Notes: generated by a model not told the origin, from the letters alone. 64,000 nucleotides of DNA from Motiliproteus sp041586615 (GCA_041586615.1 JBFGZS010000015.1:1-64000); one strand, 5' to 3'. Positions 17,401-25,755 are shown, counted from the stretch's first letter. Translations and numbers: made by a program.

Positions 17401-17477
17401 GTCTGCAGCTCCGCGGGATTCAGGGGTGAAAAAATCTCGACGGATGCCAATAATTCGGCGGTGGATTCGGGGCTCAA
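14433..17477 (-). CDS. C39-peptidase ABC exporter with two cyclic-nucleotide-binding-like domains
   Basis: This 1014-residue fusion should cleave double-glycine leaders and export the cores across the inner membrane. Order: two CNB-like domains (about 10-130 and 150-260), C39 peptidase (about 300-430; Cys313 in EEMDCGAACLAM, His386, Asp402), six-helix transmembrane domain (about 440-720), and ATPase domain with Walker A GQSGSGKTT, signature LSGGQMQR, Walker B LLIFDEATSALD and AHRLSTV. In the second CNB the usual phosphate-contacting Arg is replaced (KQPQFASV against a typical xxPRAATV), so a classic cAMP switch is doubtful. It forms a set with HlyD, TolC and the prolyl isomerase. No other exporter in the window would suit the two peptides. 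Confidence 0.94.
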   Translation of the reverse strand: MSPESTAELLASVEIFSPLNPAELQTLAAAAELKSFEFGDSVISTGDIAPGIYVLKSGTVRLFNEVNGKEKSLGIRKQGDVFSEQSILIDYVQEYSVRASAKTELLLIPREPLSRILAGNDPAQTFIARYAAISAAGGVVTQLFDLRGKIDKAAMETHIRTLGIKRVKAGQVILEQDSLEDRRLYVVRKGVVKVVHQDKEDTYPLATLEQGEVFGENSCLHKQPQFASVIAQEDGVLLVIPEETINFILDHNSQVKAVLEERIRFHQRELQRQRTLKERRNPRLLLDMSSKPKVGERIIKRFPLVEQAEEMDCGAACLAMICKHYDINLTLGKLRELANVTTEGATLDSLAKVGESLGFSTRGVQCTYQSLLGFDLPFIAHWEGYHYIVVYGISKHWVWVADPGVGFKKMTLDEFEKGWSGTCLLFTPGPSLAKLAATRSPWVRFVGYLRPYKSLLSYLFLATMVIELLGVAPPVIMQNVLDKVVVHQNYDLLFILIVGLVITHLFIELTSVMRAFLSSFLVRNLDFSMMSQFYKHAISLPLSFFSKRRTGDIFARFQENETIRNFLTESTISTILNLMMVFIYFSVLFIYNVKMTLILLLMLIPILVLTVSITPRLKHYARRSFETSTDAESVLMESLSGAETIKGMGIERAMRIKWEKKYAKALEVQYNAQKFTALVSTGGQILNSATSIVVLWVGATLVLNQQLTIGQLIAFNMLMGSVMAPLMGLVGLWDELHEAGVAMERLGDVLDLEPEQKPEDISSRVLLPNIRGDIRLENVYFRYGGKESAYVLENVSCDIKAGEMIAIVGQSGSGKTTLAKMLVGFYPPTEGKIMVDDYDLKLVDKEYYRAQIGYVMQSNLLFSGTVAENIAAGDENPDRARIIEVAKMADAHGFISALPLGYEQMVGERGMGLSGGQMQRLCIARAIYHDPRLLIFDEATSALDTQSESNILKNMQHILQGRTAVVIAHRLSTVMNADKILVLYEGAIVEEGAHQQLLDRKGMYYQLVQKQLGG

Positions 17478-17574
17478 TGGGCACCTCCTCTCGGCTGAAG
17501 ATCGCTAGCCAGGTTGATTCAATTCAAGCCATAACGGTGGTGTCAATGCACACCGCCGGAGCCGTTAGACGCTA

Positions 17575-18330
17575 TCAGGGGATTTCGATCACATGCTCCT
17601 GACTACGCTGTTCCAGCCACTGCCGATACACCTGTTTATGCACCGTTTGTCGCGTGTTATTGTCCAAACGAGCCGGATGCAACTCCATGACCTGAAATAT
17701 TTCAAACAGCAGACCGTCCTCCGATTCGAAGGGGCCCAGCACGTCACCGGCCGCCGCATTGAAGGCCTTAGCATCCACGTCATCGGGCAGGGAGCCACGC
17801 GTCAGCGTCCCCAACAACCCACCCTCGGGGGCCGTGTCGGAGGAGAGTGAATGCTCTCGGGCCAACTCGCTGAAACTGTCCGGATCATCTTCCAGCAGCG
17901 CACAGAGCTCCTGAGCCTTGCCTTTAGAATCCACCACAATATGACGCATCTCGACGGTGTCGAACTTCGGCGAATGCAAGCGGAAATACGCATCAATCGC
18001 CTGATCCGAACACACCTGCGCCACCATCTTTTGCTTCAGCAAGCCCTCACGAACGAATTCGGCGTACTCCTCGATGGTCAATCCCGTCTCGGCCAGGTAA
18101 TCCATCATCTCCTTGGCTCGGTGCAAACCCTGCAAGCGACGTAGTTGATCCGCTCGCTCCTGTACCTCTTCATCGGTTACCGTTAACCCGTGTTTGAGGG
18201 CCGCATGCACGGTCAACTTGTCACTTAACAGGGGTTCTACCAGCTCCTCGTAGTCCGCCCGGAACCTGAGAATTTTGACGAAGTCTTCGGCGCTGATTAC
18301 TTCCTCATCAATTTTCGCTAACACCATCAT
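17575..18330 (-). CDS. Cytoplasmic parvulin-type peptidyl-prolyl isomerase (SurA/PpiC-like)
   Basis: ATG 18330 is preferred (AGGG 8 bases upstream) over a TTG at 18366; it gives 251 residues. A SurA_N-like helical region (about 1-120) leads to a parvulin domain with VEMRHIVVDSKGKAQELCAL, SFSELAREHSLSSD and GLLGTLTRGSLPDDV. There is no signal peptide, which sets it apart from periplasmic SurA and PpiD. PpiC-type proteins near C39/CNB exporters and HlyD genes are known from cyanobacterial peptide export loci, which supports a role in keeping precursor peptides competent for the exporter. It lies about 97 bp upstream of the exporter gene in the same operon. Confidence 0.85.
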   Translation of the reverse strand: MMVLAKIDEEVISAEDFVKILRFRADYEELVEPLLSDKLTVHAALKHGLTVTDEEVQERADQLRRLQGLHRAKEMMDYLAETGLTIEEYAEFVREGLLKQKMVAQVCSDQAIDAYFRLHSPKFDTVEMRHIVVDSKGKAQELCALLEDDPDSFSELAREHSLSSDTAPEGGLLGTLTRGSLPDDVDAKAFNAAAGDVLGPFESEDGLLFEIFQVMELHPARLDNNTRQTVHKQVYRQWLEQRSQEHVIEIP

Positions 18331-18458
18331 GGCACTGCCCTCGCTCGAATCGTATTGATCTGTCAATCACCTGCTGCGCAAAGTTCTGCGTTACTTTCTA
18401 CGTTGATTGGCGTAACCGCAGACGCCCACATGATCGCTGTTCTCGGTCGACCTAGCGT

Positions 18459-19835
18459 TTAGCGTTTTAACTGTTTAAAGGGTGCTAACGCCAGATCGAT
18501 CATTCGACGCCGTTCGATAACAATCTCTGCCCGGGCTCGCATGCCATAGCGCAGCGCGTGGGTCTGCCCCCCGGCCTCAAATTGGTAGCTTTCCAGGCCC
18601 ACTCGTCCCCGGTATACCGGTTTTTTAGTCTCGGGCGAGATCACCGTATTGGGCGCAATAAATTCCAGCCTTCCCGTAATAAAACCGTAGCGCTGATAAG
18701 GAAACGCGTTGAACTTCATCTTGACAGGCATCTGCTCACGTAGCCGACCGCGGTTCTGCTCCGGAATCTCGAGTTGCAATACCATCCGCACATCACTGGC
18801 CGCGATACCGACAACCGGCTGGTTGTCCGGAACTTTCTCTCCCGCCTGGGCGTAATTGACAAAGGTCACCACCCCCGCCGTGGGAGCCAAGACCCGTAGA
18901 AAATTATCCTCGTCGATATTGTCAAAGCTGATTTGTGCCGCCGCTTCGGCATTCATCTTGGCGCTGCGTAACCCCACTTCCACCCGGTTCTTCAGGGTCT
19001 TCAGCTGCAGCACTTCCCCTTGTACCCGCGCTCGGGCCTCGGCCAGCTGCTTATAGCTGGACTCCAGCTCATAGAGTTTTTGGGCATACTCCTTGTTGAG
19101 TTTTATTTCCAGCTCGGCCAGCTTTGTCTGCTCCTGCCGGTAGCCGATTATCGCAGCCGTATAGGCGGCCTTTTTTTCACCGACCTGTTTGCGGGATATC
19201 CCCCCGCCACCCGGAGACTCGAGCAGCCGTTGGAACTTCTCAAGCTGGGCTTTCGCGCCGTCCACCTTACCCTTGGCCCTGGCCAGTTCGAAACGGACCT
19301 TTTCCAGTTGCAATTTTTGCGATTGCGCCAGTATCTCCATGCTGGCGGTCATCCGCTGCTCATACACGCCTTCCTCGGCTTTGGCGGTGGCTTGAAACGC
19401 TTCTATTTTAAGCTCGGCAAAGCGTTTGTTTTCGGGGTAGAGATCGTATTCTTGCTGCGCGGCGACCAGTTTGAGCTGGGCATCCATGGCCCGAGCGGCG
19501 AGATCTACCACCCCTCGCGCATTGAGCCGGAACAGGAGATCACCCTCGGAAACCGGCATTCCCTCGGTCACATAGACATCCTCCATATCCCCCTTGATAG
19601 GGGCGTAGATCCGACGCACTTCCGACTCCGGTGCCAGTGAACCGGGTACTGAAACGATGACATCGGCACGGCCGACAAAGGACCAGGCCACGCCACATAA
19701 CAGCATCGTGATCACGATCAGAATCGTGATCCGGATTAACCGAGAAGGCTCTGAACTGAGAATATCAATGCCCTCAGAACTGTGCTCAGCCAAGGCAGCG
19801 ACCAGCTGCTGTTGTTTTTTGTCGTCAGCGGCCAT
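18459..19835 (-). CDS. HlyD-family periplasmic adaptor of a type I secretion system
   Basis: The 458-residue product has a cytoplasmic N-terminus, one membrane anchor near residues 33-52 (RITILIVITMLLCGVAWSF), a biotinyl-lipoyl-like half (APESEVRRIYAPIKGDMEDV), a long coiled coil rich in Gln/Lys/Glu, the second lipoyl half (RVLAPTAGVVTFVNYAQAGE) and a beta-barrel C-terminus. It should bridge the C39 ABC exporter in the inner membrane to the TolC-like protein. It is preceded by the two-FHA gene with a 27-bp gap and followed by the isomerase gene. Length and layout are normal for the family. Confidence 0.92.
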   Translation of the reverse strand: MAADDKKQQQLVAALAEHSSEGIDILSSEPSRLIRITILIVITMLLCGVAWSFVGRADVIVSVPGSLAPESEVRRIYAPIKGDMEDVYVTEGMPVSEGDLLFRLNARGVVDLAARAMDAQLKLVAAQQEYDLYPENKRFAELKIEAFQATAKAEEGVYEQRMTASMEILAQSQKLQLEKVRFELARAKGKVDGAKAQLEKFQRLLESPGGGGISRKQVGEKKAAYTAAIIGYRQEQTKLAELEIKLNKEYAQKLYELESSYKQLAEARARVQGEVLQLKTLKNRVEVGLRSAKMNAEAAAQISFDNIDEDNFLRVLAPTAGVVTFVNYAQAGEKVPDNQPVVGIAASDVRMVLQLEIPEQNRGRLREQMPVKMKFNAFPYQRYGFITGRLEFIAPNTVISPETKKPVYRGRVGLESYQFEAGGQTHALRYGMRARAEIVIERRRMIDLALAPFKQLKR

Positions 19836-19862
19836 AACATCCTCCTCCAGGTCTATTCTGAT

Positions 19863-22451
19863 TCATCCCGAGACCTGGCTATCGGTCGCTGGTGTGGGCT
19901 GCGGTAGCAGTTCCAGCTTCCCCTTGACCAGTTTTTCCGGCAACACCTTTTCCAAGTCAGTCAACCAGCTGCGCTGGCGCTTGAGTTCCGACAGCACATG
20001 GTGTCTGAGGGACGCCCAGCGCGGCGGGTAATCCATATCCAGCTGCTGATAATGGCCACTCCCCAGCGTCAGGTATTGCAAGGCCTTGGACAGCTCCGTC
20101 GCACGCTGGCGAAAAGACCGGGAGACCGACTCTTCCAGGCGCAACAAGCCGGTGATCCCCCCCACCGAGTGGTAGGCCAACCAATAGGTCTCTGCCTCCA
20201 GAAATTGTGACTCCGCCCGTTTCAACAGCTTATCGCGCGCCTCGCTGAAGGCCGGTTGCAGACGCTGCAAATAGTAACCGTCGCTGCCTTGGTGCAATTG
20301 ACGGTAAAAACGCACCAGCTGTTCCGGGTAATCCGACTGCTGTTGCACGCTAGTGAGCGCCTCACTCCCTTGGTGGACTTGTTGATAACGCGCGATGGTC
20401 GCGGTAGCGACATCGCCCCAGGGCAGCTCTGTCAGGGGTTCAAGCAGGGTGATGGCCTGCTGGGCGTGTCCGGCTCGCCAGGCGGCGTCACTCTCGAGGT
20501 AGCGATTGGCTACAGTCTCGGGAGGCAGCACCGAGGCGATCCGTTCGCTCGCATGCAATTGAAAGGGCGGCGTCCGTAATGTCGTCTGCCGCCATTGCCG
20601 CAATAACGCAACGAGGTGGCGCTGATCAAGCAGTTGCTGCAAACGGAGGTAATCGTTCAAATCAGCCAGCAGCCTCTCCGTGCCGCCAACTTTAGGGTAC
20701 TTCTGTTGAAAACTGTTGATCAGGGCGCGCAGTGGCGGCAACTGCCCCTGTGCCAGCAGATCATTAATCTCTTGTTTGAGCGCGTCACTGGCCTTCAGAT
20801 AGACCGTTTCGTAACTTTGCAGCAGCCGCAGCTGGCTCATGACTTCGGCATGAAGGTTCTTGAAGTCCGGGACCTCGCGCAAGATCCTTCCCAGGCGCAG
20901 GCGATTGTCCGTCGCATCTCTCTGCCACTGGTCGGTCAGCCCGCGAAGGGTGGTTTCATCCCGATAAATCACAAGGGCGCTTTCGTCAGTCTGGCGCTGT
21001 GAATAACGCGCTAGCCTGGTCATCCATTCAATCAGGTCTATCAGTGCCGAGAGGTCGGAATGGGAGGATGTCAAGCTTCGGGTTTGCGCGATAAGCGCTG
21101 CGGCACGGTCGAAATCGCCCGCCTCGATCCGCTGTTGCCAACCGGGCATCAGCTGTTTGAGAATGGCACGCTTGGCCAGTCGCCCTACCGCTTCATTATC
21201 GGGCTGCTCGCCCAGATATCGGGTCGCTAAGGCCGCTCCGGCGGCATAATCTCCCTGCTCCAGCAAGGCATTTATCTGGCGTTCCGGAGCGCCACGCTGG
21301 TACCACACCAGGCCGACCCCCAGCACCAGCACCAGCGCGCCCAGCACCACCGGTATTCGCGATTTCTTACCGGGTTCATCCCGCAGCGCACCTTTCAGTT
21401 CGGACCAGAACACAGAGATTTTGTGCATCTTGCGCCGGGAATGGCTGTCGCTTTGCGCCTTAGTGGCCTCCGATGCCAACGCAACCGCGTCCTCGGCCCC
21501 TGCATCGGCGTCCCTATCGTAAAAGATATCCAGGAACGGACTGGCTTTATCGACCAGGATGGTACCGTGCTCCATCTCGACGTCGTGCCCTGGCTCCGGT
21601 TCAGTCCCAACAGCAGGGGCCGCCGACGCGTCGCTCTCGGGGACGGCAGAGCGATCGGTTCCGGACCAGATTGATGCCAAATTTTCGGTAACGCTGGTTA
21701 CCTCCTCGGCCTCGCGCCATGCTCCGATAGAGGCGGCCACTTCCGTTTCGGCGGTGTTCGTCAGGCCGTTATACGGCCATATAACCTGCGCCCTGAAACG
21801 GCGGTCAGGATTACCGAAGGCCACGATGTCGCCATCCTGCAGCTGCCGAGCATGCTCCTCCAGCCTGTCGCCATTGACGAAGGTACCATTGGTGCTATTG
21901 AGGTCTTCAATAAAAATCGTGTCATCAACAAGGTACAGGTGTGCATGACGCCTGGATATATAATTCAGGCAGTCTTTAAACATCTCGGGGTGCTGGCTGA
22001 ACACGCCATCCGACTTACTCACCAAGAACGGGAACAGGCTGATCTCGATCGGATTACAGCCTGCCATACCCAACGGTACCAGCATCAGCCGCAACGGGAC
22101 TTTCGGCGCGGCTTCAAGCAGCGGCTCGCGAATACGCAGGGCGACTCGGTAACGGATATCCGCAAAACCGATGATATCCGTATCGGCCAATGGCACCGGC
22201 TTCTGAGACACCCGCTCGCCATTGAGCGTGGTGCCATTACGGCTGGCTAGATCGGTCAGATAAAAGCGTCCCTGTTCCTGGAAGATCCGCGCATGACGTC
22301 GGGAAAGCTTGCTCACAGCATCATTGGGATGGGCAGAAAACGGCGACTCCATCCGTCCGATCGCCACCAAGCAACCCGCGACAACGATCTCCCCCAGGTC
22401 GGGATGACTGATGGGCTCAAGGCACAAGCTTAACGACGTAGGTGAATTCAT
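19863..22451 (-). CDS. Membrane protein with two N-terminal FHA domains
   Basis: This 862-residue protein has FHA domains at about 10-105 (GRMESPFS, KLSRRHARIF, LASRNGTTLNGERV) and about 125-220 (YISRRHAHLYLV, DLNSTNGTFVNGDRL). Both keep the S/N-x-NGT and RRHA features that bind phosphothreonine. An acidic linker leads to one transmembrane helix near 367-387 (VVLGALVLVLGVGLVWY). About 475 helical residues follow, predicted periplasmic, with no known domain. It overlaps the tolC-like stop by one base (TGATG at 22451) and lies directly upstream of hlyD. It probably links Thr-phosphorylation by the kinases at 28654 and 36357 to the secretion machine. The role is inferred; the FHA folds are clear. 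Confidence 0.88.
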   Translation of the reverse strand: MNSPTSLSLCLEPISHPDLGEIVVAGCLVAIGRMESPFSAHPNDAVSKLSRRHARIFQEQGRFYLTDLASRNGTTLNGERVSQKPVPLADTDIIGFADIRYRVALRIREPLLEAAPKVPLRLMLVPLGMAGCNPIEISLFPFLVSKSDGVFSQHPEMFKDCLNYISRRHAHLYLVDDTIFIEDLNSTNGTFVNGDRLEEHARQLQDGDIVAFGNPDRRFRAQVIWPYNGLTNTAETEVAASIGAWREAEEVTSVTENLASIWSGTDRSAVPESDASAAPAVGTEPEPGHDVEMEHGTILVDKASPFLDIFYDRDADAGAEDAVALASEATKAQSDSHSRRKMHKISVFWSELKGALRDEPGKKSRIPVVLGALVLVLGVGLVWYQRGAPERQINALLEQGDYAAGAALATRYLGEQPDNEAVGRLAKRAILKQLMPGWQQRIEAGDFDRAAALIAQTRSLTSSHSDLSALIDLIEWMTRLARYSQRQTDESALVIYRDETTLRGLTDQWQRDATDNRLRLGRILREVPDFKNLHAEVMSQLRLLQSYETVYLKASDALKQEINDLLAQGQLPPLRALINSFQQKYPKVGGTERLLADLNDYLRLQQLLDQRHLVALLRQWRQTTLRTPPFQLHASERIASVLPPETVANRYLESDAAWRAGHAQQAITLLEPLTELPWGDVATATIARYQQVHQGSEALTSVQQQSDYPEQLVRFYRQLHQGSDGYYLQRLQPAFSEARDKLLKRAESQFLEAETYWLAYHSVGGITGLLRLEESVSRSFRQRATELSKALQYLTLGSGHYQQLDMDYPPRWASLRHHVLSELKRQRSWLTDLEKVLPEKLVKGKLELLPQPTPATDSQVSG

Positions 22452-24019
22452 CAGCGCCTATTCCCTTCAATAATAGTAGTCCTTTCAACAGGAGCCCCTT
22501 CAATAGCAGTTCCCTCAACCGCGTTCCCCTCAACCGCGCTCCCCTCAACCGTAAGTAGGTCTTGCTGCTCCCAACCGCCGCCCAAGGTTTTGTACAGGGC
22601 AACAGTATCGAGCAATATCTGCTGCTTCTGTTCGGCCATCCCTAGCCGGGCGGAGAGCAACGACCGCTCGGATTCGAGAACCTGAAGCTCCGAAACCATG
22701 CCCTCCCTCAGTTGCGAGTGAACCGTGTGATTAACCAGATTCAGATGTTCCAAGCGCTGACTCAGCTGTTGCTGTTGCCGCTTATGCGAAGACAGGTTAA
22801 CCAGGGCGTTTTCGACCTCTTCAAAGGCCTTCATCACGGTCTTGCGATACTCCTCTTCAGCCACCTTGGTGGCCGCTTCATTGGCCTTAATGTCGATTTT
22901 AATTGTGGGATCGAAGATCGGAATGGCGAGGCTCGGTACCAGGCTCAGAGACCAGTTATTCAGCAATGCGCTCAATGCGGCGCTGCTCAAGCCTCCGCTT
23001 CCGGTGAGGCTGAATTTTGGTAGCCGGGCCAGTCGTGCCTGCCCCAGTTTTTGGTGCGCCGCCAGCACCAGTAGCTCTTTGGCGACGATGTCCGGACGCC
23101 GGGACAGCAGATCCGAAGGCAGCCCTATCGGTACGTCAGGAATACGGATAGCGTCCAATTGGACCTGGCTGGGCAGCTGAAATTCACCGGCGGGCATCCC
23201 CAGCAAGGTCGCCAGATTGTTCTCGGCAACCTTTCTCAAACGCTGCTGCTCCAGCAATTCCTTGCGCAGGCTATTGGTCTCTGCCTTCTGTTGAATCAAC
23301 TTGGATTCAGGGATCATCCCCTCTCTGTACTGGTTGGCGTATATCAACAATATCTTCTGGTTCATACCGATAGAGGTGTTCTGCTGGCTAATCTGTTGAT
23401 CCAGCTTGCCGATCTCGAAATACTTGTTGGCAACATCGGACACCAGGGTCAGATAACCGGCCCGCCAGTCGGCTTCGGTCGCCTTGAATTGTGATACCTC
23501 GGCCTCAAGCCCTTTACTGACCCGCCCCCAAATATCTACCTCCCAGCTGGGATTAACCAGGGCGGAATAGGATCTTGATACGCCCGCTTGACCGGCTTGC
23601 CGGGTGAGTGTTTTTGAGGCGTCAAGATTGAATTTGGGCAACGTCCCTGCACCCTCGGATTGCACCCTTACCCGAGCCACTTCGATTCGGGCGGCGAGGA
23701 TCCGCAGATCGATATCATCCTTAATGGCCCGGCCAATCAGCTCGTTAAGGTAGCGGTCCTCAAACCCGGTCCACCAGTCATGCTGAATGACGTCGGCGGC
23801 ATTGGGGGAGGTGTCGCCTCGACGCCATTCCGGCTTAGCGGCCAGCTCGGGACGTTGATAATCCGGACCGGCTAAGCCTGTGCAGCCACTGATGGCAGCC
23901 GCCAGCAGCAGCGCAATTAACAGCCCAGCCACCGAATGCCCCCGATACCCTGGCAACCCGACAGCTCGTTGCACCCTGCTTTTTGGCACCCTGCTTTTTG
24001 AATAGTGTTGTCTGCCCAC
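22451..24019 (-). CDS. TolC/NodT-family outer-membrane efflux lipoprotein
   Basis: The GTG at 24019 is chosen: GAGGA lies 7 bases upstream and the signal peptide with lipobox AAISGC falls near residues 25-50. A TTG at 24280 would add 87 residues with no signal and no ribosome-binding site. The 522-residue product shows the duplicated outer-membrane efflux architecture (DYQRPELAAKPEWR at the mature N-terminus, LPSDLLSRRPDIVAKELL in the middle, SERSLLSARLGMAEQ late), as in NodT lipoproteins. It should form the outer-membrane duct for the C39/HlyD exporter. The C-terminal tail ends in near-repeats of AVEGNAVEGTAIEG, encoded by tandem 15-bp DNA units at about 22496-22550. The tail is unusual for the family and may vary in length. 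Confidence 0.9.
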   Translation of the reverse strand: MGRQHYSKSRVPKSRVQRAVGLPGYRGHSVAGLLIALLLAAAISGCTGLAGPDYQRPELAAKPEWRRGDTSPNAADVIQHDWWTGFEDRYLNELIGRAIKDDIDLRILAARIEVARVRVQSEGAGTLPKFNLDASKTLTRQAGQAGVSRSYSALVNPSWEVDIWGRVSKGLEAEVSQFKATEADWRAGYLTLVSDVANKYFEIGKLDQQISQQNTSIGMNQKILLIYANQYREGMIPESKLIQQKAETNSLRKELLEQQRLRKVAENNLATLLGMPAGEFQLPSQVQLDAIRIPDVPIGLPSDLLSRRPDIVAKELLVLAAHQKLGQARLARLPKFSLTGSGGLSSAALSALLNNWSLSLVPSLAIPIFDPTIKIDIKANEAATKVAEEEYRKTVMKAFEEVENALVNLSSHKRQQQQLSQRLEHLNLVNHTVHSQLREGMVSELQVLESERSLLSARLGMAEQKQQILLDTVALYKTLGGGWEQQDLLTVEGSAVEGNAVEGTAIEGAPVERTTIIEGNRR

Positions 24020-24525
24020 AGCGATTTCCTCACGGGTAACCCATACCCTGTAACAACAACGCGAAAACCGATCAATCAGGTTCACTGAGGGCCAGGAAAG
24101 GCATTGCAGAGCCCGCACAGGCGCGGCGACGATCCGTCTAACTGCGAAGATTGTTGCAACCTCGCCCGCAGCGCCCAGTCCGGCCCCTTCCGCTGAACCG
24201 GGTGTCTCTCCCCGTCGCAGGGTCGCCCCGCTCGTTTTGACGGCTTGATGTCGGCCATAACTTGTCAGATATAAGAACAAGCATAGCCTGCTTACCTAGC
24301 AGCAAGCCGGGACTTACTTCATGCTGTTTGTACGGTATGGATTAAGGTTAACGTTCGGGATATATTGATGCAGGGATCAAGCCAAGCCAGGGAAACGTCT
24401 CCCTTTTCATACACAAGCAGCGTTAATTGAGCGCTTGCGGTGAGGCGTGGGTCGGTGATTAGACGCCAAATCCCCCCCCTGAAATTGAATTTGGTTCGTT
24501 TTAATCCAACATATCTGAAAATCTA
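24020..24525 (-). other. Leader region of the export operon, no gene seen
   Basis: About 500 bases separate the channel gene and the tolC-like gene. The frame upstream of 24019 stays open to a TTG at 24280 but shows no protein-like features. A candidate sigma-54 promoter lies at 24369-24384. A C-run at 24472-24479 follows. Confidence 0.5.
24369..24384 (-). promoter_or_regulatory. Candidate sigma-54 promoter of the export operon
   Basis: On the minus strand TGGCTTGATCCCTGCA has TGGC at -24, TGCA at -12 and the correct 10-base gap, but the bases between fit the consensus poorly. It would give a leader of about 340 bases before GTG 24019. It is weaker than the two peptide-gene promoters. Confidence 0.4.
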
Positions 24526-25662
24526 TCAGCTTCTTCGCGCCACTTTATCCGCCAGGATTGAGATCAACATCCCCAGCATCAAGTACCCTAATACGACCTC
24601 CAACATCACCAGCGAGGCGGCCATATGCGTGCGGGGCGTAATATCGCCGAAGCCCAGGGTAGTAAAGGTCACCAGGCTGTAATAAATCACGGTAAAAAGA
24701 TTCCACCCTAAAGAATCCTTATTGGCAACACTGAACGCCTCTTCACCCAGACCGTAAAAGCCCAAACCGAACAGCACCACCAGTCCCAGAGACCAGAAAA
24801 ACACCCGCATGAGAGAACGCCCGCAATCGGTCAGTAGCAACCAGAGGTAATAGCGCAGCGGCTGGGCATCTTTCAATTCCTCGATAAAATCCTGGTCCTG
24901 GGCGAAGCGTTTAAAGCGGCTGCTACCGTAACATGATGCCACCCGCACCCCCCGGTAGCGGCCTTTGCGGTCGTAGCGAATACCCTCCACTTCGGCGTCG
25001 GCAAGATTAGCGGCTTCCAGGTTCGCCCCTTTGATGGTGGCACCCGATAGTCGACTGTTGCTGAGGTCGGCATGTGCCATCTGCGCGCCAGTCAGGTTGG
25101 CCCGACTCAGATTCGCACCGTCTAGATGCGCATTAACCAACACCGCTTGCGACAAATTGTTACAGGAAAGATCCGCACCGCAGAGGTCGGCATCGGACAG
25201 GTAGGCTTGGGTAAAATCGGTACGTATCAGCTTGGCGTTGGAGAAATCTGAACGGTAACAGTAAGTACCGACAAAGCGGGCATCGGTGAGATCCGCTTCT
25301 TTGAATTTGGGGCCGCGGCGGGTGCTGACATAGGGGTTATCAGCGGTCGGCGATGCGGCGCTAAGGTCGGCGCTACAGAGACTGGCACCGCTAAAGTTGG
25401 TTAGTAACAGATCGGCATGGCGTAAATTAGCGCCTTGCAGGCTGGCACCACTCAAGTCGGTATGGCTTAGCTGTGCCGAAGACAGGTTGGCCCCGTTCAG
25501 AGACGCGCCGCAGAGATTGGCGCCACTCAGTAGCACCCCGGAAAGGTCCACCCCGTCCAGATCAGCGCCAGACAAGTCGGCGCGCTTTCCCTGACGCTTA
25601 TCCGTTTCCAACCAGCGACGGTGGTCGGCCAGGATCTGCTCTAGCTCCCGTAATTTAGCCAT
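24526..25662 (-). CDS. Pentapeptide-repeat protein with a C-terminal potassium-channel domain
   Basis: The 378-residue product starts with a short helix. It then runs through about 40 A(D/N)LxG-type pentapeptide repeats (about 25-225), expected to fold as a right-handed quadrilateral beta-helix. The C-terminus is a two-helix ion-channel module: a membrane helix (SLGLVVLFGLGFYGL), pore helix with selectivity filter TTLGFGD, and a last helix (MLEVVLGYLMLGMLISIL). It should form a tetrameric potassium-type channel with a cytoplasmic beta-helical domain. It lies between the two FHA-protein genes on the same strand. A role in setting membrane potential for secretion, or self-protection from a cationic peptide, is possible but speculative. 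Confidence 0.87.
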   Translation of the reverse strand: MAKLRELEQILADHRRWLETDKRQGKRADLSGADLDGVDLSGVLLSGANLCGASLNGANLSSAQLSHTDLSGASLQGANLRHADLLLTNFSGASLCSADLSAASPTADNPYVSTRRGPKFKEADLTDARFVGTYCYRSDFSNAKLIRTDFTQAYLSDADLCGADLSCNNLSQAVLVNAHLDGANLSRANLTGAQMAHADLSNSRLSGATIKGANLEAANLADAEVEGIRYDRKGRYRGVRVASCYGSSRFKRFAQDQDFIEELKDAQPLRYYLWLLLTDCGRSLMRVFFWSLGLVVLFGLGFYGLGEEAFSVANKDSLGWNLFTVIYYSLVTFTTLGFGDITPRTHMAASLVMLEVVLGYLMLGMLISILADKVARRS

Positions 25663-25692
25663 AGAGCCTTCGGCAACCTTTTCACGCGATTA

Positions 25693-25755
25693 CTATTAAC
25701 CCAGTGGGTTAATAGGCTAACTCAGGGATGAGTTAATATTGGCCTATAGGCCAAT
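25693..25755. repeat. Cluster of three inverted repeats; includes copy 1 of a two-copy element
   Basis: CTATTAACCC-AGT-GGGTTAATAG, then TAACTCA-GGGA-TGAGTTA, then the palindrome ATTGGCCTATAGGCCAAT follow one another. The part at 25718-25755 recurs with few changes at 47260-47297. It sits between two co-directional genes, so it may fold in the mRNA and alter the relative output of the genes on each side. Confidence 0.7.

Noticed and set aside
24020..24280. N-terminal extension of the TolC-like protein from TTG 24280
   Set aside because: No ribosome-binding site, and it would place the lipoprotein signal far from the N-terminus; GTG 24019 is better.
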